Origin: Callaeas wilsoni
Taxonomy: Eukaryota > Chordata > Aves > Passeriformes > Callaeidae
DNA length: 64,000 nucleotides
Direction of reading: 5' to 3'
Assembly: GCA_013398955.1 (NCBI GenBank)
Contig: VWPU01006152.1
Span: forward strand, 4,227 to 68,226
Positions within the stretch are counted from its first letter, which is position 1; every line of letters starts with the position of its first letter. This document shows positions 47,553-59,410 of the stretch, piece after piece. Position numbers and translations under genes: made by a program. The notes under the pieces are model-generated. The model saw only the letters and a program-made list of their open reading frames with translations. It did not search any database and was not told where the DNA came from.

Positions 47553-48025
47553 GGAAGAGGGGGAAGGGAAGGAAAGGAGGGAAGGAAGGGAGGGAAGGCA
47601 GGGAGGGAAGGAAGGGAGGGAAGGCAGGGAGGGAAGGAAGGGAGGGAAGGCAGGGAGGGAAGGAAGGGAGGGAAGGCAGGGAGGGAAGGAAGGGAGGGAA
47701 GGCAGGGAGGGAAGGAAGGGAGGGAAGGCAGGGAGGGAAGGAAGGGAGGGAAGGCAGGGAGGGAAGGAAGGGAGGGAAGGCAGGGAGGGAAGGAAGGGAG
47801 GGAAGGCAGGGAGGGAAGGAAGGGAGGGAAGGCAGGGAGGGAAGGAAGGGAGGGAAGGCAGGGAGGGAAGGAAGGGAGGGAAGGCAGGGAGGGAAGGAAG
47901 GGAGGGAAGGCAGGGAGGGAAGGAAGGGAGGGAAGGCAGGGAGGGAAGGAAGGGAGGGAAGGCAGGGAGGGAAGGAAGGGAGGGAAGGAAGGGAGGGAAG
48001 GAAAGGAGGGAAGGAAAGGAGGGAG
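47553..48025. repeat. Purine-strand GGAA-type minisatellite, 26-bp unit
   Basis: A core of at least 15 units of 26 bp, each GCAGGGAGGGAAGGAAGGG plus AGGGAAG. The single C of each unit recurs from 47599 to 47963 at exact 26-bp steps with no variant seen. Flanks are simpler GGAA/GGGA runs. The plus strand is pure purine except for that one C. Minus-strand frames of 210 codons and a plus-strand frame of 172 codons run through the array because neither strand offers stops. They are not genes. Confidence 0.97.
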
Positions 48026-51000
48026 CTGCTGTTCCATGTGGATATCATTAAATGCAGGCATTTTGACTCTGTGGCTGAATTTACTCACAGATGCAGGGGT
48101 TATATGGATACAATATATTTATATCGTACATAATTTCATTTTTAAGTAGGTGCTGTTTGCAAAAACATTGGTGCAAGGAATTTGTCTTGGCTTGGAGTTC
48201 TGCTTTTGCAGAGTGGCCTTTGATTTTACTTTTATGATCTGATATTTAACAGTCTGTTACATCAGCATTGCATGTGGAAAGAGAAGTGCAGATTTTGATA
48301 GTAAATCCTCTTTTATCAGGTATCCTTCTGCAGTATCCCCACTCTTTTCAAGATTATTTTCCTTTTGGGAAGGAACTGAGGAAGACCAGTCTGCTTGCCA
48401 AAAGAATTCTCTCTTTTCCTCTCTATATCAGTAAATGTTCTTGAATTTTAAAAAAAAAAAAATACTGCTGATGACTGATAATGGCTGATCGTGACTTCTT
48501 AACTGCAATAACAAAAGTAGTCCAGAACCATTCAGATCTGAACTGCTGGTAAAGTTACCTTGCAACTAAAAGGGAAAAATTAAACTGTTCCTGGAAGAAA
48601 ATCTGTTCTTTTCTCTGTTCCAGGAAAGAATGATTTCCGGGGTTTTTAGCAGGAAGACTCAGAGTATTTTGCAGCTCCCAAGCATTTTATCAGCCTGGGA
48701 AGCCAAGCAGTGGCTCAGATGAGGTGGGTGACCCACATCTCTCCCAGGACTGACTCGACTGTCCCGAAAGCCACAAACTCCCCAGATGAGGGCACTGAAT
48801 TTGTCATTAATGATTGCCCAACGTGACTTTAACCAGCAGAGTTCTGTAGAAAAAGACCTCAGAGCCAGAGCACGGATGAGCTTTGGGAACTCGCACTCAT
48901 TTTTACCTGTAGGAGTCCTGACTCCTCTCTGTGAGTGGGACGGATTCCCCACAGGGGTGATGAGGAGTGGGAGGCACACCCAGAGAGTTACTCAGCCTTG
49001 GACACCAATTTGAGCCTGGAAAAACCCCCTTTTCCCCGGGTGCTGCCCACAGAAAGCAGCTGCTTGACAAATGCAGACCCAATGCCTCAATTTTTGCTCC
49101 CGCCAGGGAAAGATTTGGCTGAATTTAAGTAAACAAAGCCCACTGTTAGGCCGATTTTTAAAACTGCAGTCAGCTAAAAATGCAGACATATCATAAGACT
49201 TCTAAAGTGGTATTTTTTTTTTTTATTTCTCCTAAGAAAAAGCAGCTTAGGGATTTCTACAGTCCCCAGTTGTGTCTGAGCATCCTCACACTCAGGGCTG
49301 TCTTCTCAAATCTAGCCCTTAAGCTTTCCAAGTGCTCTTATTTTTATCCCAGAAATAAGAGAAAGAGGGAGATTTACCGGGTTAAACCTTTAATTCCTAG
49401 ATAAAAGGCTTCTTTCCTCCTTTCTTTCTTAACCCTTAATTCTTTCTTTCCATTATTCTCTCGTTCTGCTCCTCAGCCCAAGCGAGAGGCATTTAAATCC
49501 TGCCTGTTTGCTTTGTGGAACCAGCAGCTTTGGGCATTTCACCTTTGCTTTGTTTTCCAGGAGCGGCGGTATTTGTTTTCAACAGAGCTTTCTGCAGGCA
49601 TCGGAAGGGGTGTGAATTCTGCCCTGTCCAATTGCTGCTCCTTTCTTTTTACACTGGGAAGGGTCTGGGCCATCCGTGCTGCTCCCAGAGATGCCCCGAA
49701 GCTGGGTGGGGAAGCCTCTCCCAGGTCCTACCTGCATCCTGCAGCTCTGACTCAGCTCACAGCCACCCTTTCAGAGAAGGCACAGAATAAATTGCCAACA
49801 GCACAGTGGAAAATGGTTTGTTTTGGTTTTTTGAGGCAGCCAATAGGTCCAAATCCACCCTCACATTTGCTACCTCCAGCTGTAAAGCTGTTTGCAGTCA
49901 GTGATGCCCAAGAACACTTTGCCCATGGCTTGTTTAGGCAGGCTTTTGGTGTTTGGGGTTATTTAAAAGTGATCCCAGACAGAAATTACCGATTTCCTGT
50001 AGCCAGAATGCTGCTGTCCATTCTGCCTCCACCCTCCCATTCTTGGGGTGACTGGAGCCACACAGACCTCAGATAAAGGATAAGGATCAAGTGGAGAGAG
50101 TGCAGAGGCAAACAAAGCCTAAAGGCTGGGAAAACCTGATTTTGAGCAGACAATTAATATGCAGAAAGAAAAAAAAAATAACATTACAGGCTCCAAATAT
50201 TGAAGAGAGCTGCTATGACAAAGGAGAGGCGCATTTGTATTTGTGCTGGCTAGGACAAGAATCAGCTCAAATTCCTGCAGGATGTTGGGGGTCAGGCTTC
50301 AGGAAAAGCCTTCAGTAGGCAGTAAAGCTGCAGAGAAGACTCCAGCAGAGGCTGTGGAGGATTCTCTGCTGAACGACCTTCAGCAACAGGCAAACAGAAC
50401 CCTGCCAGTGCAGAGGTGTAACTAATCCTGCTCTGAGACAGAAGGATGGATTATGTCATCATTTCAGAGTCCTTCCAGCCCAGTGTGATTATCAGATTCA
50501 ACAATGCAAATTTGAGGTGAATACATGTTTCCATTATCCGTGTTCTCCCTGCCCACACTCCCCCACGGGCTTTTCCATCTTACAGATCTCTTAATCTTTT
50601 TTTATCTCTGACCTTTCCTCTTCCTTCTAAAAATTCTCTGCCCAAACTGGCTGATTGCTGTCCTCTTCCTCCTAGACAAAAACTTGCCCTCTTTAGCACG
50701 GTTCAGGTCTCAATTGCAGTTCAAGACCCCACAATCAGTCACAGAAACTCCTCCCCTGGCTGCAAGCAGAGTCAATCCTTGCAGAAGCCCACCACGGACC
50801 CTGTGCCTCGCGTACAGCCGAGGAAAAGCTCCATCTCTCCGTCTTCTCCTCCCACATGGACACCCACACAGAGCTGCTTTTAACGCTGGGAGAGAGGAGA
50901 AGCAACCATCAGCTGAAGCCCTGGCAAAGCTGCTCTTGCTCCCGAGCCATGGATATCAGAGGAACCCTTCCCTTCCTGCACGGCCCCGCTGTGATTGACC

Positions 51001-54000
51001 GACCTTGCCCTGCTGCCTGTCAACTGCAAGATAGGATTTAGATAATTTTATGTGGCTGAATAGCAGAAATTGAGCTCGAAGCCCAGACAACATTGCTTTT
51101 GCTCATGTGTTTGTGCAAATCTCTCTGCTGTAGCCTAGAAGCAATCTCAGGCTGCCTCACAGTGCAAAGATGATACACATTTAATCTTGTAGCTTATTAC
51201 ATTTTCACGAGATATAGTGCTCTTGCTATCAACAGATGCTGGTAAAGTGGGGGGGCAGTTTATTATATTTTCCTCCTTAAGTGTTTATCTCCCTTTATTA
51301 TGTGTCCCAGCAGGTCAGATTCATTTTCCTGAGCTCTTTCCAGGCTCAGTGTGAGGGCACTTCATATTTTTGCCTCCTACCTTTGACCACACCACTTCTC
51401 AGATACCCTGGGCCCTGAGGCTGCCTGGGCTGCACACAGAATACCCAATTCCCATTCCAAAATCCCCATTTTTCAGTTTACTGCCCACATTTTGGAGTTC
51501 AATTCTTTGCCATTGTCCTTTTTGTTAGCTGTGCCCAGCTCTTGTTCAACACCATGCCTGGAACCACTCAATGAGACATTCAACGTGGTCTTTGCTTCCT
51601 GACATTTCACAGCAGGTAAAAAAATCCTCTTCCTCACTTATCTGCCATTGGACACGATTAAATCTCCCAGATAAAAATTAAAAGGAGTTGTGAACATCCT
51701 CCCAAACTGATTGCAGGGAACGCTTCTGCAAACAGCAGACTTATTGCTTGTACGGACATTTATGATTCAAGCCCATCCACAGAAAGGATCATCCTGGATC
51801 AAGCCTTCGATGTGAGGGTTCACAGCCTCCCAGATTTTACATGCTCAGATACCCACAAACAATTTCAAGGCATGTTTTCCCCTTTCTTCCTGGTAATGTG
51901 TTCAGATACTGTGCGCTCAGTGTATATTTTAGTGGAGCTCAGACATATTGGGCTGCATCTGCTGGTTTATTTTTAGGGAGATGAGCTCCGATAGATTTGC
52001 TTAGGAACAGCACAGGAAGAATTATGTGAACTTTGGAAAGAGCAGAATATTTCAAGTTCTGTGCCTGTGAACCCCGACAGCGCTCGTTCAAATGAATTAC
52101 TCCTTGTAAAACTCACACTTCTCCCTGAAGGCTGAAATCCAAAAGTCATCCCAGTGGTGTGAAAGGACCCTCTTAAACCAGTGTGAGCCTCCAGGAGAGA
52201 CAGAATTAAGGCTGACACCAGCTTTTCTTCCCATCTTTGCCAGTGCCAGGGCAGGGATGGTACTTGGAGGCAGCAGGAAAACACGGGGCTGTGTTCTGAG
52301 TGCCCCTGAACGCAAACACGGACATCACCAAAGAAACAGCTCCGTGCAAACACATCCCTGCCATTCTTCTGTCAGCAGCTCAACAGACAGCACAGGAGCT
52401 GGTGGGATTTTGAAAGCAGCTTAAGTTCCCCGTTCCCACCACAACAGGAGCTGGAGGCCTGACTCCAGCCTTGATCTTGCAAGGGTTTATTTTGTGCTTG
52501 CCTTCAAGGGCTGCATCAAGAGCCATCAGCTCAGCAACGAATTAGAGAATGTAGCAGAGCCAGACAGCCCTGGAAATTCAGCTGCTACCTTTGCTGGTTT
52601 GTTATAACACATCCTGCCCATGAAGCATTTCCCCACAAGCCCGTGAACTAAGATGAACTGCACTTGTTTGGAACTTAACTTTGCTTATTCAGAGATTAAA
52701 CCCCGTTGTCAGCTCGTAAAATCTATATTGCAAAAGCAGTGATAAAGAACACTCCCCTCTTCCATGCAGCAGTTTTGTCAATCCATCTCTGCTCTGGCTA
52801 GATAAATCACATTACACAGGGAGAAGGCAAATCTACCCAACTACAGCACAAATCTGGCGAGATTTTCACAGCTGCCGAGGGGCTTTGAAGGTGGGGGAGC
52901 TGGACTGTGACAAGTAACATTTATTTCTCTCTGGGAAAAAAAAAATCAATTGTATGGAAGGTTCTTTGTGAATGAAGACAAGGAACCATTGGCATATCTC
53001 ACATCTCACTGCGTTTTTCAGTGGAGAGCTGTAAAGGACCTCAGAGGAGAAGCTTGCCTTTGGGACTAATGAAGAAAAGATTTTCTGGTAGAAATATAGG
53101 TCTAATTGTACGGGGTGATTCTGGTAGCATGTTTTCACCTAACATCATAAACTAGCCTTTACTTTAAAGGTTGAGCTGGTAGCAAATTTCAGATCCTCTT
53201 GGAGCTGAACTGACCTAATTAGTTTTTGTTTTGTGCTGGTACAGAGCGAGCATGCTCAAAGGATGCTTCCCCTCCTGCCCGAATAAATCAGAATTTCAAG
53301 ACATACGTCCAGGCGGCCCGCTAGGTCTAGTCCTGGCTTGCCTGCCCACATTTGCCTTTTAGCAGAAGAACTCCCGAATCCTGGCAGCTTGAAAATAGGG
53401 AGGTTTCTGGCACTAAGTGGGGGTAATCAGGGCCCCCAAGGTGCTGTAGGGCTCAGGAAGATCCCCAGGGGCCAGCTGGGCAGTGCCTGTCCTGGGAAAG
53501 GAGGGCTATAGCCTCACTTTTTGGTAAACCCGAATTTCACATCATCTTTCTCCCTGCCACTCCATCCGGTGAGAATTGGGGCCCCCTACCCTGCACAGCC
53601 GCCCAGGGGGCTGAAGCAGGGCTGGGACAGATCCTCCCGTGGCACCAGGGGTGATTTCCAGAGGAGGGACTGGGCTGAAGCTGTTTTCTCTACAGATGAT
53701 CGCTGGACAGAGGCTTCATTAGTGAAAGTAGCCCAGAGACAGCTCCTTGCTGTTGCCTCCTGGAAATTCAGCAGGACTTTTCCTCACCAGCTACTCCCTA
53801 AAGCTGTGCTTGGTGCCGCTATTTACTGGTGCACCAGCATAAAACTGGCAGCTGCCACCTCGGGTGCTCTTCGTACCCGCAGAACGACTCAACAGCAATA
53901 AACCAATGGTGTGTGACGGCGTATTTGTGTGCAACTTTCTTACACCAGGCACTGTTAGTGGGCCAAACTGGGTGAAAAAAATGCAGTTTAATCCCCAGAC

Positions 54001-54091
54001 GGTGCCATTATTAAGCTGTCACTAGCTGTGCTCCAGACTGAGGGGAAAGGTGCAACGTGGAGGGCAGCAGGTGAAGCGTTGGCTCCCCTGT
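48026..54091. other. Unique non-coding sequence
   Basis: About 6 kb of single-copy DNA with an A13 run at about 48450-48462. A 187-codon plus-strand frame (49513-50076) has no recognised domain. AT-rich, motif-dense DNA at 51040-51250 looks conserved in style. A possible LTR-like 3' end with AATAAACC lies at about 53898-53932. No gene is supported. Confidence 0.5.
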
Positions 54092-54517
54092 GCTGAGGGG
54101 GAAAGCTGGACGCAGAGATTTGTGTTGAGGGGCAAAGCTGGACGCAGAGATTTGTGTTGAGGGGCAAAGCTGGACGCAGAGATTTGTGTTGAGGGGCAAA
54201 GCTGGACGCAGAGATTTGTGTTGAGGGGCAAAGCTGGACGCAGAGATTTGTGTTGAGGGGCAAAGCTGGACGCAGAGATTTGTGTTGAGGGGCAAAGCTG
54301 GACGCAGAGATTTGTGTTGAGGGGCAAAGCTGGACGCAGAGATTTGTGTTGAGGGGCAAAGCTGGACGCAGAGATTTGTGTTGAGGGGCAAAGCTGGACG
54401 CAGAGATTTGTGTTGAGGGGCAAAGCTGGACGCAGAGATTTGTGTTGAGGGGCAAAGCTGGACGCAGAGATTTGTGTTGAGGGGCAAAGCTGGACGCAGA
54501 GATTTGTGCTGAGGGGG
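54092..54517. repeat. Homogeneous 32-bp minisatellite, 13 copies
   Basis: Unit GAGGGGCAAAGCTGGACGCA followed by GAGATTTGTGTT. The GAG starts run from 54095 to 54511 in exact 32-bp steps. Interior copies look identical. The first copy (GAGGGGGAAAG) and the last junction (GTGCTGAGGGGGGAGC) differ, so variation is confined to the edges. The minus strand has no stop in any frame, giving three nested frames of 158-197 codons that repeat the same peptide pattern every 96 bp. These are by-products of the repeat. Confidence 0.97.
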
Positions 54518-57500
54518 GAGCAGGATGGTGCCAGGGGAAAAGGGGAGCTGGGGTTATATCCCGGAGCAGCCCTGGCACGGGGAAAGGCGTGAGGGAGGCA
54601 GGGGTACGTGGCCATCCAGCTCCTCGGAGGAGGTGGGTGAGCGTTAACGCCGCTGTTTGCAGTAGGGCCAGAACCTGGACAGGAGGTGATGCCTTAGGAT
54701 TTTAGCTTTTATATTTTCATATATTTGTAATCCTGCAGTCCTTTAGTGTGTAACTCTGAGCTCCATACAGAGTGTTACCTACTGCTTTCCCATTTTGGTA
54801 AGACACAACAATTCCTCTCCAGGCCTGAGAATCAAGGACACCTCACTGTCTCAGGCCCCAAGAAATGGAAACAAAAGTGAGTTGTGGGGAGCAAACTGAG
54901 AGAATGGGACTGCACTGCCTGAAGCTGGAATTGGACAATTAACCTCTGATATGCAAATGGACAGAACTTATATCTGTCCCAAAAACGTGAGGCTGTGTCC
55001 ATCCTGGGTGCAGTCTCTGCGAGACTCCTGCACTGCCCAAGGTGCACCCTGTGAAGGCCTTTCCATAAATCCCTGCCCTTTATCCTTTCTCTCTGTCCAG
55101 CCTCTCCAAGGCATCAGAGGTTACTGAGGTTCTTGCCCGCTCCCTGCCGTGCTGAGGGAAGGATGAAGGCAATGCACAGAAAAGGTCTGGACAAGCATCT
55201 CCCCAGCACCTGAGGCCACCAGCAGCCCCAGCCCCGGCAGGGATCAGCTTATCTGGGCTGGGGCAGTGCTGTCTCCTCTCAGACACGGCTGCCAAGCACT
55301 TGGCAGGGGAGGAAAGGAAATTGCTGATGCTCAGAGCAGGAGCCCAGGCCAAGCTTCCCAGCCAGGCTTGAAACAGAGCCAGCGTGTCAGATACAGTGAC
55401 CAGCTGGGAGGCAAAACAAGGTAAAAGTAAGAAAAGCATCCCTATCAGGAGACAGAACGGTGGGCAGCTCTTGTTTCTGCTGCTATTAATAATGCATGGA
55501 GACTGCTAACAAATCTACCATTTTCACACCACTAATTGCAGAAATGTTTGCCACCTCCCCAGGGCATTTCTCACACTATCCTGGCCACTTTATTATTTTT
55601 CCTTCTCCTTGGCCTCCCCTATTTTCCCTCTTCTCTCCATGAGGATTTTTTAAATGGCAGTCGCTCACCAAACCAAAGGCTGAAGGATTAACCACCATTA
55701 AAAGGGTTTTAAATACTGAAGTGGTGTATTTTGTACAGAGCAACCTAATGGTAAGACAATATTTATATAATTATTCAATGAGGACTTGCACAACACCTTT
55801 TCTTTTTTTGCCTATAAATACCTATTAAGTTCAAATATTCCACCAAAACTCTCGGTTCCACTGCAAGATCTTGAATCTCAAATATTGCTTGACAGAAAGG
55901 AATCACCTCAGGGTTTTGAGGATTTCACTCCCTCAAAAAATGGACCAGCTTATCAAAACTCCCAAGCATCACTAAATGCAACAGCTTTGCAGCTACTCTT
56001 TGCTTATCACCTGAAAATAAGACTTGGCTGCAAAGGCGTACTGATTTGTGAAAAAAAAGTAAAATATATTTTCAGAAAATTATGATGCTGATTTAGTATT
56101 TTTAGGAGCAGAAGTGAAAGGGGGTGCTGATACACCCCCAAAAAAGTGGGTTTTGTGATCTGTAACTATATAACAAAGGAGAAATCACGAGAAAAACCTG
56201 CACACACTTTTGCTGACCAGACAGACAAATATTAAGGCCAGTGCAGGTTTCACCCTCTTACTTTGTTGATCTACACATCCCATGACAAATACAACCAGGG
56301 CTGGTGCCTTTGGCACCTAAAAGCAGAACAAAACCACACATCAGTGTCCAGTTGCTCCTTGGAAGGAAATGGAGGAGACTGAAACAGCTGAAAACCTAAA
56401 TATCCTGCTGGATGTTCCTGGAATTTTGAGGCTTCTCCACGAGGAGGTCTGAGGGCATGACTGAATTGTCAGGTGAACCTGCTAACGTGTACTTGTAGCT
56501 GCTTTGGGAGAAGAGCTATTTAATCAATGAAGTGCTGATACAAAGCCCCCAACAGAGTCAACAGGAAAATTGGCATCGACTTTGCATCAGGTCTGAGAGG
56601 AAGAGCCACGAAGGAAAGAGGGGCGGCACCAGAGCCAGCTCTGGAACAAGCAGCAGGGTTTCAGAGTGAGCTATTTTTGCAGTTCAAACAGTTTTCTCAG
56701 GGGCATTACCCCACCTGATCCACCCCAATTTGGATCTGCTGGGGAAAAGTGGGGGAATTTCTATGAGCCCTCCATTTCAGACTGTGCCAATGCAACAGAA
56801 CTTCCAGAGGAACGTCCCTCCAGCCCTGCCAGGCTGCACCACAGCTTACACGTGATATTCCCACTATTTTAGATCCTTGTGAGTGCTTTGAGCTCTTCCT
56901 CAAGAGGCTCCAGCAACAGCTTTATATTAGCACAGGACTGATACAAATACAGAGTCAGGCCTGATGCCACTGGACACGTTTGGTGACCTTCTGCTGTATC
57001 AAAATGCTTCAACAGAAGAGATCATCTTCATTTCCTGCACTGTCCCTCTTTCCTGAATCACACTCAAGCAGCAAAGCCGCCGTGATTTGAAGTCTGCTCA
57101 CTACCAAACCCCATCCAGTGAATTTCAAGCACCGAGCTGGATACCCAGCCTGAGGAGCGGTTAACAGATGGGGAAGCACAGATAGCGGATTTATCAGTGC
57201 CACACACTGATCCTGTGGAGTTCAGTCTAGGGTAGCCTGGAGAAAATACTTCTTGTGCAGCCTGAGAGCAGAACACCACTAATTCTTACCCAAGTGAAAG
57301 ATAAACAGCTCATCTTTTCGACAGCACCGGTCCAACAGGCAGCTGCGAAGAGCAACACACAGCAGGATAAAAGGCATTTGTGTGGCAGCTCTGCCCAATC
57401 TGCTTGGTGCTGGAGGCAGCAGCGAGGGACACTGAGGCTAATTCTGGAAGAAAAAATCTGTTTTCCCCAAATTAAGTGGTGATGCAAGAAGCTGACGCTC

Positions 57501-59253
57501 TCAGCTTTTGGACGTAACATGTATTTTTCAGATTCGCTGGAGGAAGAAAAATGGAAGGGTTTTTGTTTCCTTGCTTTCCCTGAAACAGGAGAAAATAGCT
57601 AAAGCTCAGGAATGTGGCTGGGCAACACCTCTCAATGGAGACAGCCCAGTCCTCTTGGCCATTCCCTTCCTAGGATTTGACTTCAATGCTGCGAGGTGAT
57701 CACCAGCCGTCCTTCCATGTGATGGGGCTCTTCCACGCTGGTTTGGACGCTGAGATTTCTCCAGAGTGCATTAAACAGGAAGATAAAATCCCATCCCCGT
57801 GCTCAGGTTGCCTTGGGCGATGCACACAGAACATATGTTCTGCAAGGAGAGCTGCTCGGTGCCAAATTTGTATTTAAACCTGTTTACTCGTGGCTACATT
57901 CCTTCTCATCCTGGGGAGCCAGAGGTCACGGGCAGTCCCTGCGTGTGCTGCATCACCCCCAGGTTTTCTGCTCTGCAGCTGTTCCCTCACCCCTGCAGTT
58001 TTGCCCTTCCAGGTGAGGATATTGGGCAAAGAATGCTCATCCAAAGCTGAGGTTGACAAATTAAAATATTTTTTTTCCAAGTCAATGCAGTGTAAATTTT
58101 TTACCTGAGCACTTCAGCTGACCATGCTGGAGAATCCAGACTCCTGGAGGCACCTTTCCCTCCTACAACACACACTTTGGTGATACCAGCTCCATGCCTT
58201 GAGCCCCAGTGATTGTGCTCTGAATCCACCAGGTGCTGGATTGTTCTCCCTCCCATTCCCTAAGCCCTGGCATGGGGTGTTCTTCCATGGGGGAATGCTG
58301 GCACCGCTTCCCTGCCCTGCTAAAAGCAGCCCATGTGTTTTAGGGGTCCCAAAACAACTCCATTTACTGCTCTGCACTGGGAACTTCACCTCCTGAGGAG
58401 CAGCAGAGAAAGAAGCAATTATTCCCAGGCCAGCTGCAAAAGGGGTTCCAGTTTAAAAAGTCACGGAGTGCAGCCCTGGTGCCACGCTGTGCTTGTGCCA
58501 TTGGGGTTATTTATGACTGCCTGCTTTAGTCACCATAAATCTCTGCAGAAAGGGCTTAGTTAAGATATTATTAGGTCGGGATTATTGTATATGAGGTTCT
58601 TCCTAGGGCTTATAAATGTGACAAAGTCTGAAATACGGTTTCCCCAGAAAAGGAGAGGGAAGGAGGGGAGTGGTGCTTTTACTGAAATACACCACAATTC
58701 TCTAATTACTCCTCTACTCTAGTGACTCCGAGTGGTGGATAAAAACAATTAAACACTCTCTGTTCTGCCCTCTTATGCCTCCAAACTCATATTCTCTTCA
58801 GGGACTCAATTTAACAGCAGCTGTGGAGTAAGACTTGAATGAAATTCAGCTGATTTAGGAGCTTGTGTGGAGCCCTGAGCACAGGGACATTGTGCAGCTT
58901 TGGAGATTAATTCCCACTGCTTGGGCTGCACTACCAGGAAATATTAAAATCTAGAACCCACCAACCCTTTCCTACAGAAATATCTTTGGGCAGAGAAGAC
59001 AAAAGGGCGTCTGCAGCACGTGTGTGTTCTGTTCAAAGTCTGCACTAAGGTCCAGCCCTTCCATCCCCCTCCACTCGTGCCTGGAGGTGTGAACACGAGT
59101 GAGAGTCACCTGAAACTGAGCATTGTCGGTACTGCAGCATGAGAAGGAGCAATCGTTGCTCCAGTTCATCTGGAGAACCCTTGAATGTCATAACCTGAGA
59201 TAAATATTTAATTTGCCTGTTAAGGCAGATGAAGTGATGGTACTTTCATATTG
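54518..59253. other. Unique non-coding sequence
   Basis: Single-copy DNA with only short, unrecognised open frames (at most 119 codons). No repeat family was identified by eye. Confidence 0.55.
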
Positions 59254-59410
59254 GAATGAGAATCGCGGAATGGGCTGGAAAGGACCTTAAAGATCATCTC
59301 ATTCCATGGGCAGGGACACCTTCCCCTACCCCAGGGCGCTCCAAGCCCTGCCCAGCCTGGCCTTGGACACTTCCAGGGATAGGAATTCTTCCCTCACAGG
59401 GAAGAACTGC
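59254..59410 (-). mobile_element. CR1 LINE 3'-end fragment with internal deletion
   Basis: The plus strand shows GAATGAGAATCGCGGAATGG, GCTGGAAAGGACCTTAAAGA, TCATCTCATTCCATGGGCAG, GGACACCTTCCCCTACCCCA, AGCCTGGCCTTGGACACTTC and CAGGGATAGGAATTC, then jumps to TTCCCTCACAGGGAAGAACT. Compared with the CR1 layout, a block of several dozen bases is missing between the last two landmarks. Minus-strand element. Confidence 0.88.

Noticed and set aside
47416..48088. Proline/serine/leucine-rich 210-codon minus frames and a glycine/arginine/glutamate-rich plus frame
   Set aside because: Direct translation of the 26-bp purine minisatellite.
49513..50076. 187-codon plus-strand frame in unique DNA
   Set aside because: Not repetitive, but no domain or homology that I recognise and no splice or promoter context; treated as chance.
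53988..54615. Frames of 158-197 codons with a repeated STQISASSFAPQHKS-like peptide
   Set aside because: All three minus frames of the 32-bp minisatellite give the same pattern; not a gene.
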